A stretch of DNA of 64,000 bases from Saururus chinensis (Eukaryota; Streptophyta; Magnoliopsida; Piperales; Saururaceae). Positions 21,888-34,814 of the stretch are shown here, in pieces; position 1 is the first letter of the stretch, and the number at the start of each line of letters is the position of its first letter. The translations under genes were made by a program, and so were the position numbers. Under the pieces are notes generated by a model. That model was not told the DNA's origin. It did not search any database and saw only the letters and a program-made list of their open reading frames with translations. The stretch is taken from assembly GCA_035235625.1 (NCBI GenBank), contig CP141144.1, forward strand, positions 46,808,014-46,872,013, written 5' to 3'.

Positions 21888-22732
21888 ATGTTAGTAAATC
21901 CCACAAACTATCATTCCCTCTTTTGCAACGATCATCTACTCGTCCACTTGAACTTATTCACTTTGACGTATGGGGCCCCTTGCCAGTTCCCTCATTCCTT
22001 GGTTATCAATATTATGTCATATTCATTGATGATTATTCTAGCTACAACTGGCTCTACCCTCTCAAACTCAAATCGAACGTCTTTGAAACTTTTATTACCT
22101 TCCAGTCCATGGTCGAAAATGCTCTCCCTCACCATATCACCTTCTTCCGTTCCGACAATGGCCGTGAGTATGTCAACTCCCACTTCACTCATAACTTTAC
22201 CTCTCAAGGCATCACTCATCAGTTTTCTTGCCCTCACACCCCCGGACAAAATGGTGTTGCCAAACGAAAACACCATCACATTATTGATACCACCATCACC
22301 CTTATTACTGCCACCCACATGCCTCCCTCTTATTGGGTTGATGCTGCCTGCACCATCACATATCTCATCAATCGTCTCCCCACTCCTGTCTTAAAAAATA
22401 CCTCCCCCTATCAACTACTTCATCTCACTCCCCTTGATTACACTCACCTTTATACCTTTGGTTGTTGGTGCTACATGTGGACCCATCCTTACTCTAACTA
22501 CATACTTGAACCTCGTTCTATTCCTTGTGTCTTCATCGGTTATTGCCCAAAAGGTTACCGATGCCTTGACCCCACCACCCATCATGTTGACATTTCTCGT
22601 CATGTTTGTTTCGTCAAAATTGAATTTCCCTTTCTCCATCACTCTCCTACTAAACAATCTCCCTCTCACCTTATTCCCCCTCTCCCTCTTCCCCCACCAC
22701 CTCCCCACATATCTCCCCCAACCACCCTTTAA
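21888..22732 (+). pseudogene. Integrase core of copia-1
   Basis: Reads ELIHFDVWGPLPVPSFLGYQ, YYVIFIDDYSSYNWLYPLKL, FFRSDNGREYVNSHF and GQNGVAKRKHHHI, then the GWCYMW..LEPRSIPCVFIGYCPKGY and proline-rich C-terminal parts. The first two catalytic aspartates (HFDVWGP, RSDNGREY) are present. The third catalytic residue, Glu in the family motif NGVAERK, is Lys here (codon AAA at 22262-22264). An N-terminal HHCC remnant lies just upstream near 21780. Confidence 0.88.
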
Positions 22733-22929
22733 CCCTTGTTCCTACAACCCCCCATTCCCCCTCAACCTCAACTACCCCTCCCACCCCTAACTCCTCCCCA
22801 ACATCCTCACTCCCTCCCACCCCACCACCTCTCCCCGGCCCTTCTCACCCTATGATTACCCTCAACAAAAGCTGACATTTTTCACCTTCGCATCCCACTC
22901 TCTCTCATCGCTCAAACCTCCCCCCAAAC

Positions 22930-24410
22930 CGAACCCACCTCCTTTCATATTACTTCCCAGGTTCCTGAGTGGTGTGATGCTATGCACGAAGAGTATGAAG
23001 CTCTTCTCAAGCAAGGTACTTGGACCCTTGTCCCTCCACCACTGAACTCTAACATCATTGGGTGTCAGTGGACCTACAAAATCAAGAGGGGCCCGACGGC
23101 TCCATCTCTCAGTATAAGGCCCGCCTCGTAGCCAAAGGTTTCAATAAAGAAGAAGGACAATACTATCATGAAACCTTTAGTCCCGTGGTGAAACCCTTCA
23201 CAATTTGGATTATACTTAGTCTTGTTGTTTCCAAAGACTGGATTGTGAAATAGCTTGACATCTCCAAAGCCTTTCTTCATGGTTCCAATAAGGAAGAACT
23301 ATGCATGGCTCAACCTCCTTGCTTCATTGACACACTTGCCCCCACCATGTGTGTCGACTTCATAAAGCCTTATACGGTCTTAAACAAGGCCCCTGCCAAT
23401 GGTATGCCCGACTCTCATCCTATCTTCTCCATCTTGGGTTCCAAGCCTATCATGCTGACACTTCACTCTTCCTCCATATGACGGGTTCTCAGGTTACTAT
23501 CCTTGTCGTTTATGTTGATGATATCCTCATTACTAGCACTCATCCCACTTTCATTAATCACATCATTACTCTTCTTGGTCGAGTCTTTGTTGTCAAAGAC
23601 TTGGGTCTCCTCCACTACTTTCTTGGCATAAAATTCACTAAAACTCCGGATGGTCTCTTCCTCTCACAGGCTTAGTATACTACAGACATCCTCATCAGGG
23701 CTAACATGGACAACTGCAAACCCACTCCCACTCCTACTAGCTACAAACGACATTCTACCTCTCCCACTGATCCACTATTCTCTAACCCTTCCTAGTATAA
23801 AAGCATTGTTGGAGCTCTTTAGTATCTCACTAATACTCATCCTGACATTGCCTACTTCGTGAACTACGTGTGTCAACACATGCACCAATCTTCCACAATC
23901 CATTATACAACAATCAAACAGATCCTCTATTATCTCCATGGCACCCTCTCTCATGGTATTCTCATCTAACTAGGTCCCTTCACTCTTACCACCTACTTAG
24001 ATTCTGACTGGGCCGGTGACCCTCTTGAACGTAGGTCCAATACTGGGTATTGACTCTTCATGGGACCCAACCCTATCATCTAGAAATCAAAGAAACAGGA
24101 AACAATTGCTCACTCTTCTACTAAAGCTAAATATCAGGCCCTCTCTTCCATTGCTACTGAGATAGTTTGGGTATCCATGATTCTCAAATTTCTTGGCATC
24201 TCCCCTCTCGGGACTCCTACTTGGCGGTGCGACAACCAGTCAACAATTATTTTTACCGCCAACCCTATCTTTCATGCTCACACCAAACATAACGAAATTG
24301 ATCATCACTACATTCAGGAACAAGTTTTAGCTGGCAACTTGCAAGTTCATCACGTTCCATCTAAGGACCAACTTGCTGACATCTTCACCAAGCTGCTCCC
24401 CATTGCATAA
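22930..24410 (+). pseudogene. Reverse transcriptase and RNase H of copia-1
   Basis: Reads EWCDAMHEEYEALLKQGTW, a frameshift near 23075, ISQYKARLVAKGFNKEEGQ, a stop at 23251, LDISKAFLHGSN, another shift near 23340, LHKALYGLKQGPCQWYARL and VYVDDILITSTHP, so the YVDD catalytic box is intact. RNase H follows: DSDWAGDPLERRS, SSTKAKYQALSSIATEIVW and HTKHNEIDHHYIQEQV, ending LADIFTKLLPIA. Several in-frame stops lie between 23674 and 24085. It lost activity long ago. Confidence 0.88.
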
Positions 24411-24455
24411 TTTCAGACTCTCACTTCCAAACTAATGACTCTTCATCCGCCATGA

Positions 24456-24468
24456 GTTTGAAGGGGCA
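24456..24468 (+). other. Polypurine tract of copia-1
   Basis: The sequence gtttgaaggggca sits immediately before the 3' LTR, the position of the plus-strand primer in LTR retrotransposons. Confidence 0.75.
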
Positions 24469-24648
24469 TATTAAACGACTATTTCATCTTCTCCTAGAAC
24501 GTTTCACACATTTCCCTCCTAGAACATTCTTCACTTCTCTTCTCTAGATTATTCCTGTGATTTCTCTAGATTTGCTTCTAGATGATTCCTTTGTAACCTA
24601 TATATTGGAACTTCCTATTCATAGTGAATTCAATAAAGTTTCCATTCA
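24469..24648 (+). repeat. 3' LTR of copia-1
   Basis: Begins TATTAAACGACTATTTCATC and ends AAGTTTCCATTCA. Roughly 94% identical to the 5' LTR by eye, mostly transitions. Confidence 0.9.
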
Positions 24649-27001
24649 ACAGCTAATCACAATTAACCTTTTTTATAAATAAATCATTTTAATGATACAT
24701 GCCACATGATACATACATGAGTAAATGATAAATGAGTACATATATAAATAAGCATGCTAAAATTAGTCCATATATGCATGAAACATAGTATATTGGTATC
24801 AAATAAAATCATAAATGTCTACGCAAAAGTGTACATTAGTGGTAGTGTTCAAACCTAAGCTAAGACATGTGAAACATGATTAAACCATAATTTATGTTAT
24901 ATATGCAATCACTCATAATTTTATCATAGTCCTATCCAACTGAAATCATGGAGTAAATGTGAAGAAAACATCAAAATATGAGTTCAAGACAAATATAACA
25001 TCACGCTAGACCTAGACAAGTATAAACATATCCATACTTAAGCGAAAACATGTGAAACATAAATCACCTAAAATTAATATCACATGTGCAAGCATACATA
25101 CATTATCTTGGTTAAGACCTACTGAAATCATCAAGTAATTATGAAGGATTTATCAAACATGGATTTAAAACAAGTAAAATATCATACTAAAACTAAACAG
25201 GTATAGTTCTATTTATGCTTGAGCTAAATCATAATTCAAACATGGTTCTTATGCAATTACAATAGTATTTATAGGTAATCATAAGTCATTATAATAATAA
25301 AGAATTAAATTTTTGAAAAGAGAACAAACAATGGCAAAAAATATACAAACATATGCCAAGGTACAAAACTGTTGTTTGGCTATTCAGCCTGTCAAATCGA
25401 TGGAATAGTTCACTTTTCTTGGCTTGTCTTCAACCTTCTGGAATTCATGCAAAAAACATTCTAAAATTCTAGATAAATTCAAGAATCAACATGAAACATC
25501 ATATAATCAAAATCCAACCCTAGAACATGATAGATCTAATCATTTTTATTCTTATTAACAAGAAAATTGCTATAAATAATATATTTTTAATAAATCAACA
25601 TTAAAGCTCAAAATGAAGCAATAACCTATATAAATCCACAATCATGCATTTCAATGGATAAAACCATGCAAGATAAAAATCTCTTACCTCTATGAATCCT
25701 TTAGATCCATGAAAGAGTCACAAACTTCAATAAATCCTACCCAAAAATTAGAGTTTTTATTAATACTTAATTATATTTAACAAATAGACTCAAATCAATT
25801 TGAAAATAGGTAGATCTATGATATTCTTTGGTTAAAAATAAAAATTACCCCTTTAGGGTTTTAAATTGAAATTAAAAATAATATTTTTAATGGAAGGAAT
25901 CAAGATTCAAAATGGGAGAAATGAGGATAAGAGTAATTAAGATTGAAATTGAAAGATTAGGCGTAATCAGGGTAAGGAAACACATGGTAATCCATTTTCC
26001 TTCTTTGGTAAATAGGGGGTAGAGCACTTCCTTTCTCCTAGCACAGTCATTTCCCATTTGGGCAAATTAGCTAGGGTTTCTTTAAATAATAAAGGTTTTG
26101 GGTTGAATAAATAAATAATTAGGCTATAAAAATAGGCCCAAAACGGCCTAAGTAGATAATTAGGATTATTTTTATTCTAAAAATAAAGTTAATCACACCC
26201 AAATCCATTGAAATAAAACAATAATGGATTATAGGTTCAAGTGGACCGCAAGCCATCCCACATGGTTGTGGGGCCCACACCCTTAATTAAAGAAAAATTA
26301 CAATATTCATAAAAATTGATAAATTAAATTTAACACTAACATTTATAAAGAGTGAAATTAAACCTTATTTAAGTCATAATTACTAACTTATAACCTCAAA
26401 AATTAAGTCAAAAAAGCAAACAAGCAAAACCACACAAATTCACATAATTCTTTTTAAAATAAACTAAATTAAATTAAAGATCTTATAGTTAGATGCTTGG
26501 GTTATTTTAGACTTGTCATGTGATATGATGTTCTTATACTTTTTATTTCATACTTTGGATAGCTTATAATAGATTTAGACATATTACAGCCTTAAGGATT
26601 GAGATTATGTTCATCATAGATTTTGTGGGTGTTGTATTGGATCAAGATGGTTAATTAATCTATTTTACCTTTCGTTATTTACTTTTTCATAAAGCACACA
26701 TGTTATGTACTTTGATGAGTACCTAGGATGAATTAGTCTTCCACTTTGTTATGTCGTGTCTCACCCCTCCAGATTGAGTTTAGGTCAAAGGTGTTGCAGG
26801 GCATGATAGGTAAAACCTTATTCAGTTTATAATGTGATTTGACTTTAATTAAAATTGTATTCTAATTTGATATTTGTATGTTTGAAAAATGAGTGGCTTA
26901 TACCCCAAGATATCTTCACGCATGTTTTGACAAAAGTTTTAAAATTTTGGTTCCACTGTTTCATTTATGGAAAATAAAATTTTAAATCTTGGGGTGTGAC
27001 A
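24649..27001 (-). mobile_element. Start part of a long minus-strand LTR (split by copia-1)
   Basis: Read on the minus strand from 27001 it starts TGTCACACCCCAAGATTTAA, a typical LTR start, and has a 'gtgggccccacaac' block at about 26265-26280 like the one after the LTR start at 62838. No coding region. With 17944-19171 it would make an LTR of about 3.6 kb. The outer flanks (AAACA / ATTAC) show no target duplication, so the two ends may belong to different copies. Confidence 0.45.
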
Positions 27002-27424
27002 ATTACTCTATTTATGCCTCATAAATGGAATTAATCATAATTCATGATAATTTTTACCCTTTTATCAAAACTAATGCTATAATCATTATGTTTTATTCAT
27101 TATTTTGTTAGTAGCTCTTGATCCTTTATATCTTTTTTCATTTTTTCATTTTCTTTTTCTTTTGTTTCTCCTTTCTCTCTCTCTTATTTTCTATTCTTTT
27201 TCCAATTTTGATTTTCTTTATTTTTTGCACAAAAAATGCCTGAGGTGAGCCAAGGGCCATGGCTTGTGATTAAGCCACATACCCAACTCTACATTTACAA
27301 ATATTGAGTAAAACATATAAAAATTAAATACAATGAAGTGTCAAAATTTTCCATTAAATATGAGTGGAAAAAATAGTAGAAAGGTCATAGAAAATTACAT
27401 AAATTTCTAGGACATTACAATAAG
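27002..27424. other. Spacer, no gene seen
   Basis: AT-rich, with a pyrimidine run near 27130-27230. No motif recognised. Confidence 0.5.
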
Positions 27425-27850
27425 ATCGAATCAAACATTAAACACTCTATCCTCAAGACAAATTTATGTCATCCCAATGGTACCTAGGATCTCTTGGATG
27501 TATGAGAATTAAAAATCGAAAGAGAAAACCAAAAGAATTAGTCCAAAAAAAAAATCTCTTGTTGACCAAACCCAATCAAAGGATGGCAGCTACGCTTGCA
27601 TATGTGGGTTAGCCCACATAGGTATACGAGTCCAACATATTTATCTTCGACAAAGTAGGGTTGTCCAATGACCTAACTCAAAATACAAAACATGCCACAC
27701 ATACTAACTCAATTTTCATCTTCTAAGTAATGTGGGACTATTTATTTTCTTTTAAACCAATTCATATAAAAATGACTTCATGCACTATGTAGTCGAACAA
27801 CAAGATGTAGGCTTGTTGCTTCAATTGACATAAATTGCTTTTGCTCGTGT
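27425..27850 (+). repeat. Dispersed repeat, copy A
   Basis: Shares with copy B the blocks 'agagaaaaccaaa.gaatt', 'ctcttgttgacc.aacccaat', 'gggttagcccacatag', 'agtccaacat' and 'aatgtggg.ctatt'. No coding content. Confidence 0.65.
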
Positions 27851-28149
27851 ATGCTTAAAGTGGAGATTAAGAGAAGGGCTTCTCATGTCCTGTGAAACTA
27901 TAGTTGAGCATAACTCATACAGGATGTCCCCAAACCCTAAAGAAGGCTATTTGAGAGGTGATTAAGAATACCTTTTTTTAGGATTTACTTTTCATTCTTC
28001 GTTAGTTGTTTAATCAATTTCAATCTATTCAAAAGCTTGTTAGAATAGAATTAGTGTAAGATTCTGAGTATTCAAAGAACAACATTGAGAGGATTATATG
28101 TTATTTTCATACCCTTGTAAGTGCTGTGAAGAAAGAAAGTAACCAGAAA

Positions 28150-28900
28150 AAGATGATTGAATCAAGGAAAACACTTTGTCCTTAAGACATAATTCACCTT
28201 CCCTAGAGCTGAGGATTCACTTAGGTATCTACCTCCCAGGATAAGTCGATTAACCACACATTGTAGAAACACTTTTACACAATGCATGCAGTGAACCAAG
28301 CTGAGGAATGCTCTCACAGAAAGTACAAAGATGAAAAAATCTAGTAAATGATGATTCAGAAAAGAATTTTTAGTGTTCTATAAGAAATTTTATTGAAGAC
28401 AACTCATCCCGTTCAAACAGATGCATCCATATGTTAAAAAAGACATATTTTGGTAAGAATACAATTAGACTTGTATTGGGTTAAGAGAAAACCAAATGAA
28501 TTTATCCCAAAAATAATTATCTTGTTGACCCAACCCAATCCAACTAGCAGCATGTGTAAACTAAATTGAACAAAGTCGGCGGCCTAGCGGTTGCGGTGGA
28601 GCTTGCTCGTGTAGGTTAGCCCACCTAGTTCTATGAGTCTAACATGTAATTCCCCTACAAAAATAGGGTAGCCTAAGGGTCTAACTTAAAAGGTCAAACT
28701 TATGTCTTATATACCAACACCATTACTTTTCTTTAGGCAATGTGGGGCTATTGACTCTTTCAACTGATTCACATGTGTGATTCTCATTCAATTCAAAATA
28801 GATTTGGGCTCTCAATACCCATATGGGCTTATAATCCAATTCTATACAACACAACATTGCACAATTCTTTAGAAGGATCGAAGTAAGTGTAAGGCTTCAT
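28150..28900 (+). repeat. Dispersed repeat, copy B
   Basis: Its first part ('gaatcaaggaaaacactt', 'ccttaagacataattcacc', 'aggataagtcgat', 'tttacacaatgcatgcagtg') matches copy C from 34835; its second part matches copies A and C. Same orientation as both. May be an LTR or other retrotransposon segment; no ends identified. Confidence 0.7.
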
Positions 28901-29489
28901 TGGTTCATAAAGTCCGGAGGCGACAATAAAGGTGCTAGTAGAATCCTTGGGGAGACTATCTAGGAAGGACAAGTAGAAAATTTACAAGGTTTTGAGTGTA
29001 GGGTCTTTGCCATTGTTAGTCTCATGGGTTGAGTCTGTACAACTTATACTTTGAAGGTCTAATGCATCATGTTTTGACCCTTAGCTAGTGATAGTCTACA
29101 GTAGTTAGAGTCTTCCTAGTTAAAAATCTTTGTGTGCAATTTATTTTAATTTTATATAAGATTTGGGTTGCGCCTTATTGATTGTTATTTTGAACAGTAC
29201 AATCAATGTGGGATAAAGTCAGATAGGCAAATGTTTCACTCAAACAATAAGACCAGCGTAAAAAATATTTGTGGAGCATTTATTTTTAAGATTAGTGGTA
29301 TTACACCTATATATATTAATGTTAGTGTTATTAATGCTAATCTCAAAAATAAATGTTACTTTGTATATTCTTTACACTGGGCTAGAGCACAAAAAACTCT
29401 TCTCACAACTACCTCATACCCAAAGCCTTCATCTCTCCTCTTCTTCCCTCTTTGGTGCCTTACCCTCTCCTCTAGAGCCCCTCTTAGTT
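28901..29489. other. Spacer, no gene seen
   Basis: AT-rich. A short frame through 29168-29400 has no recognisable domain. Confidence 0.4.
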
Positions 29490-29800
29490 CTTCCTCTTCC
29501 CTTTCAGCTATGGCGTCCCCTCCTCCATCGTCGTGGAGGATGTTATTTGGCAAAATTCCAGAACAGAGAGAACACTGTGATCCCCTGATTTTCCTGAAAA
29601 CCGTAATCAAGCCTCAATTCTCATTGAAGATAATACGGTAGAGGCTGAAGGAGAACATTGGAAGTTTATCCTTATTGGGTATTTGCACTTCCCAAGAGTT
29701 TATTTTCTCATTTTACTTGTATATAAATTCTTCTGAGCTTTAATGGGAAGGGGGTCCCTGCTGCCTCCAAAATTTTACTGATAAAAAAATGAAAAGAAAA
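29490..29800 (+). pseudogene. Possible truncated LINE (5' ORF1 piece joined to 3' tail)
   Basis: A pyrimidine-rich leader precedes MASPPPSSWRMLFGKIP (29511). After a frame change comes ILIEDNTVEAEGEHWKFILI, which resembles the DUF4283 start of plant LINE ORF1. The segment ends 'ggtccctgctgcctccaaaa' and then 'ttttactgataaaaaaatg', a plant L1-like 3' end. No reverse transcriptase is present, so a large internal deletion is needed. Family call is tentative. Confidence 0.35.
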
Positions 29801-29947
29801 GAACAGATAGGTCCACTGCATATTTCAGTTAAAATCTTGTCTTTTGCTAAATCAATAGTGTGTGCGCGCATTCAACAAAAGGCTTGCTTCATTACTAGTG
29901 AATGGCCTTGTTATATTCCCCTTCCCAACAAAAGACGAAGGAATATT

Positions 29948-32611
29948 TTACATCAAGGCCCCAACAAAATCCTCAAAATTTTTATAAGAAGCACCTTCCT
30001 TGCTAATAGCCTTTTCCACCATCTTCTTCAACTCCAGCGCCCTGGCTTTCACAACCCCATTGCAAATGATACCGTCCACCTTCCTCTTAACCTCCTCTTT
30101 CGTCACAACCCCATCGTTGTCTTGATCAAACGCCATGCCCACCTTCCAAACATCACATATAAAACTCTGGTGAAGGAACTGGTCACTTATCCTGGGCCAG
30201 CACAAGAAAGGAACGCCATTACCTAGCCCTTCTGTGGAGGAGTTCCAACCACAGTGGGTGATGAAACAAGCTATGGAAGGGTGTGCCAGCACCTTCTGCT
30301 GTGGAGCCCAAGTGATTAACTTCCCCCTCTTGGCGACTCTTTCTTGAAACCCATCCGGGAAGGTGGCAGCCGAGCCGTCCATGAGGCCAGGCCGCACCGT
30401 CCACAAGAACGGTCTGTCCATGAGCTCCAGCCCCAGCGCAAACTCATGGACCTGGTGCTGCGTAAAGCCGACTAAGCTTCCGAAGGCGGCATACACAACG
30501 GAGCCAGCAGGCTGATGGTCGAGCCAATCGAGGCATGTAGAGTCCTCCGACCAGAAGTGGCCGACCTGCTGACTATGGTTGATCCTGTCCTGAGAAAGCA
30601 GTGGGCCTATCGGCAGAGCTCGGGGAATAAAGGCCATGGCCGAAGGCTCGATGTCGTAGAAGGAGTTGCAGAGGATCCAGTCAGCCAGCCCTATCAACTC
30701 GTTGTTTCTTAGCAGCATCTTGTACATGAGCCGGCGCGTGACCTCGTCGGGTATGCTGCACCAGTATAAGTGCCCTAATTTCATGCCTGGCATGGTCGGA
30801 GAAAGCCGGAATTCCTCGTCTTTGGTTGGGATTCCTGTGAAAAAAATATACAGATATTATACTTGAAAAACATTTGCACTATAAGCCCGCAACAAATTTT
30901 TTTAAGACGATACTTCCCATACCAATTCTGTGACCAGAGCCCTTTACTATGTATAACATGGCTCCAAACTTGGTACATAAAGGTCAACACTCTCTCTGTG
31001 TAGTATGTTAGATTTAATAGGGTATTTTATTATTTTATTTGCCTCTATGTACCATACTAGAAAACCCTATGTAGCATGGTCATGGACATCTATCAAGGAC
31101 CCCAGTTTGGTTAGACAAGTTTATTTTTTTAAATGATATTATCCCCCACCCCAACCCCAATCAATGCCAATTAGACGCATTCTCACCAGTAGGAGCTGAG
31201 TTAGATGCATTTTACCCACAAGACTAGCACTCCTACTAATTGTAGTGGGAGTGCATACCTATCTGAACTCCTCAATGCTTCCCAAGAATATCTTTTTTTT
31301 TAATATTTTTCTTATTTTTTATTGTTCTTTTCCCATATTGTATCATCCTTATTCTCTTTTTAGTTCCTCCTCCATCTCCAAAATCCACATTGGGAGCAAT
31401 GTTAGTCATGCCTATGACAATGGTGCCAATGTCAACATCATCGTTGGCCAAACTTCCACCCCCAGCTCTGCCCATCTCTGCCTTGTTCAACTTGCAAGTC
31501 CCATCAGTTTCTTAGAAGGAGAAGAAGGACGACGAGGAGGAGATTTAATAGCCACTTGTACTAGGAATAATTTTCCTTTTTCGATAAGCTTTTTTTTTTA
31601 GCTTTTAATTAACACGATAATGTAAAGGTAGGAAGTCCTCGGTTTAAAATGTGGTGGAGGCAAAAAGTCCTCATAATGTATCCCCTTCAGTTCCATGTGC
31701 ATTTACCAAATGACACTTTCATGACTAATAGCTTGGGCTTACTTTTAAGACTATCCAAATCAGATTTCATATTACTATTCGGTAAGAAAGAAAACGATCC
31801 TCACCCAAGGAGCCAGCTCGATCTGTAGGTCTGGCACTAGAAAGCCATTTTTCTTATGTTTGACAAGAAATCTGGTCATTGGTTATCTGAGTTAATTACA
31901 AGTTTTCTTTTGATTTTAAATCATGCAACATAACACGTTAGAATTATGTGACTCCAATTAAATAGTTCATATTCTCAAGATTTCTTTTGACATGACATTA
32001 AATTAAGACTATGTAAGAGCCATTCATATTTCATGTTTGAAGGGATGAAAGCAGATTTTGCTTTACTACAATAATAAATATTTGAAGGACAAAGCATGCA
32101 AGTTATTACTAATATGGACAGAAAGAATCTTCTTCTTACCATTGGCATCAATGAGGCCTTCGTCGATCATCTTAGGAATGTGAAGAGTGGGTGCCAAGGC
32201 CGTCATGGACGTAAAACAGAATGCCGCCCTCTTGATCCCAAGCTTTTCGGCAACAGCAAGTGCCGAGAGCATGAACATGTCCACAATCACACAATTGATC
32301 TTGTCATCCTCCACTTCATTGATCTGCCGAATCAGCAATTCCAGACTGCTGGGCAGGACACGGTGAACATCCTCCCATACACCATGCCATCCCACCTCCG
32401 GCCCGAAGTTGGGGATGGCGATGAGGCGAAGACTGTCGTCGGCCTCGAGCCCTTTCCGGCGGACAACGGCCATGATCCGGGCATGTTCTCCCTCGGCATT
32501 CGCAAAGGTGATTATGAACCCACGGTCGACCAGGCGGCGGGAGAGCTCCATAAGCGGCGTTACATGGCCTTGGGACGGGAATGGTATGACCAGCGCATGA
32601 GGCCTTCCCAT
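29948..32611 (-). CDS. UGT83A1-like: UDP-glycosyltransferase, UGT83A type, 2 exons
   Basis: Exon 1 is 32611-32140 and exon 2 is 30834-29948 on the minus strand, with a 1305-bp GT-AG intron. The splice joins LIDANG to IPTKDEEFRLSPTMPG; together 452 residues. The ATG at 32611 (MGRPHALVIPFPSQGHVTPL) is chosen over an in-frame ATG at 32674 because family members start just before this block, which holds the catalytic His (H16); the relay Asp is likely in CVIVDMFM. The 44-residue PSPG donor-binding box runs from WAPQQKVLAH through THCGWNSSTEG to PRISDQ. Its last two residues are DQ rather than the common EQ or NQ; the final Gln often goes with UDP-glucose use. Soluble cytosolic enzyme that transfers sugar to a small molecule; the acceptor cannot be predicted. 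No lesion seen. Confidence 0.88.
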
Positions 32612-32962
32612 AGCTGAAATGGCTTCCTTCAAAGATTTCAGTTTAGTGGGTTCTTGTAGGTGTTGCACGCTCATATAGGTATGTCACACAGCTTTTATGA
32701 ATTAAATCTCATAAATTTGTGTGTTATTCTCTTTCGCTTAAATTAATAGTTTCATTTGGAAAAATATATTTTATATTAATAATTTTATTTTTATACAATT
32801 TAAGTGGTTATACTTAAAATAAGTACCACAAGCTTATTTTCTCTTTTTTTATTTATAAATTTTATTATTTAATAAAAATTATAATATTTTTAAATATAAT
32901 TATTAATATTAATAAATATTATCAACTTATCGTGCATATAGTAGTGTATAAATTTTACATAA

Positions 32963-33012
<50 letters not shown>

Positions 33013-34814
33013 GTGATCCATGGTATAGGTATCACGTGAAATACCTTATTGCGACTTAGAGAGAAAGAGAAAGGGCGGTGCGGCAGAGTGAAAATCATGT
33101 GAAGTACCACGAGGTGCTTATGCACTTTCATGAACCTTTGAGTGCGTCCACTGTGAAGGACAGTAAGATTAAGAAGTAAGAACTTGATGTTCTTAGATGA
33201 ATCAGTTCGGGTGATGCTAACAAATCAGGAAATGAAAAGAATCCTAATTATAAGGATTTAACTTAGAATAGCTATTCAGTCGTCAAATAAACAAATGGAG
33301 TGGCCCGTGATATTGCCTCTGTAATGACATCAAAGATAGAGACGTCAAAGGGTTCGTCATTTACTTATCTACTTGTTTTGGCAGAAAGCTAGCCCATGAT
33401 TGAGTTTAATGTCGGCTACAGTAAAAATAGAAAATTATATAAATTATATTAAAAAATAATTATTAAAATAAAAGATAGATAAAAATATTTATCAAAATAA
33501 TGTTATTTTTTGTCACGCATGCCTGTGTAGTTTTGCTAGAAAATTATAGAAATTTTGTCCTTGCAAAGTAATGGTGAAAAGGACATCTTTCTAAAAAATG
33601 AAATATGGAAAAATCTTATTTCATCCTTATATGGGATAAAATATGATAAAATATCTATTTGTAAAGAACAAAATTATCATTTAGTAATGATTTCGTCTAT
33701 ACACATCGAAGACAAAATTATTATTAAATAAAAATATTTAGATAAGGATTTTAATTTTAATTAGGTTTCTTTCAAGTTTTTTGTTTTCTTAGGCTTCTTT
33801 ATTTTGTATTATTTAGGGGTTTTTTCATCAATTTTTCTTAATTTTGATTCGCTAGTCATAAAGTAATTAGTAATTAAATTCTTTTATTTATAATTATGTC
33901 ATTTAGACATATATATATAAATATTTGACTCTTTTATAAAGGCCATAAATTTTGTGTTTTTATGATATATTAAAGAAGAAGAAAATAATCCTTTCTCTTT
34001 TATTTTTTTCTATTTTTTATAATTTTTTTATTGAAATTTATGAGAGAGGAAGGTTGTGAGTGCATGTAACCGGATTTATCAAATAATGTTCATCTCATCA
34101 ATTCACCCCTACATCGTATATAATATTTTATAACACAAAAAAAAAACAAAGTAGAAACTTGTAAACAAGCATATGATTGAAATTAGCTGTGAATTTTGGT
34201 GTGATAAGAGATGAATGGATTTAAATATGAGTGCTGATGTGATAAAAGTTGTCGTGCTTGCTTGACTTAAAAAGTAATGCCTTCCAACTTTCAAGGACAA
34301 GTAAAGGAGACTAATAAGGTTTAAGTAGGAGGATGAGGGGGAAGATGAGGAAGTGGTGAAGAAAGAGGGAAGGAGGAGGTAGAGACAAAGGAGGTTGAGG
34401 TGCAAGCAGAATTGGAGGAAGCACATGGGAGGCAGATGAGAGATAAAGATGAGCTAGAGGAGGAGGCATCTTCTCGAAGTGGGAAAGGATCAAAAGTGGT
34501 AGAAAAAGTTGGGAAGGGGGGAGTATTTGAGTCTTTTAATTCGCATGTGTGTAAGCCTATTTTAAAAATTATATAAAACCTGTGGACATTTTGGGCATTT
34601 CGTTATACCTTAAATCTATTTTGGCCAAATCCTCGTATAGAAATGTTGTAGTTGTCCCTATAACTTTAAATTTATCTCCATTATCCTAAAAACTCATCTA
34701 TCTTTCTCCAAGTCCATCGTTAACTCTCCCATGTTTCAATCAAATAATAATAATAAAAACTATACCATGTTTCAGTTATTTTTTGTATCTTAGTAATCAT
34801 TGTAATGAAAGAAA
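32612..34814. other. Upstream region of the UGT gene
   Basis: AT-rich spacer. 32735-32830 resembles one end of the 'TTAAATTAATAG..TTCATTTGGAA' MITE family seen at 14590. A purine-rich stretch (34320-34500) would read as charged peptide and is not a gene. Confidence 0.4.
32966..33009. repeat. (AT)n microsatellite
   Basis: Uninterrupted AT alternation over about 44 bp, about 0.36 kb upstream of the UGT start codon. Confidence 0.95.

Larger units (their letters stand above)
19172..24648 (+). mobile_element. Complete but defective Ty1/copia retrotransposon (copia-1), 5477 bp
   Basis: Two 180-bp LTRs (19172-19351, 24469-24648) enclose a primer site, gag, protease, integrase, reverse transcriptase and RNase H in the copia order. 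Flanks ACAAC (19167-19171) and ACAGC (24649-24653) match at four of five positions. The LTRs differ at about 11 of 180 positions by eye. All coding domains carry stops or frameshifts, so it cannot move on its own. Confidence 0.92.

Noticed and set aside
17944..27001. A single 3.6-kb solo LTR with copia-1 inside
   Set aside because: The ends look like LTR ends but the flanks (AAACA / ATTAC) do not match, so I left it as two parts with unresolved boundaries.
29789..30712. Plus-strand frames over UGT exon 2
   Set aside because: Antisense to a well-supported glycosyltransferase with the PSPG box on the minus strand.
32611..32674. Upstream ATG for the UGT gene (adds MSVQHLQEPTK..)
   Set aside because: Family members start at MGxPHxLVIPxPxQGH; the 21 extra residues show no similarity or targeting signal. 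Not excluded by sequence alone.
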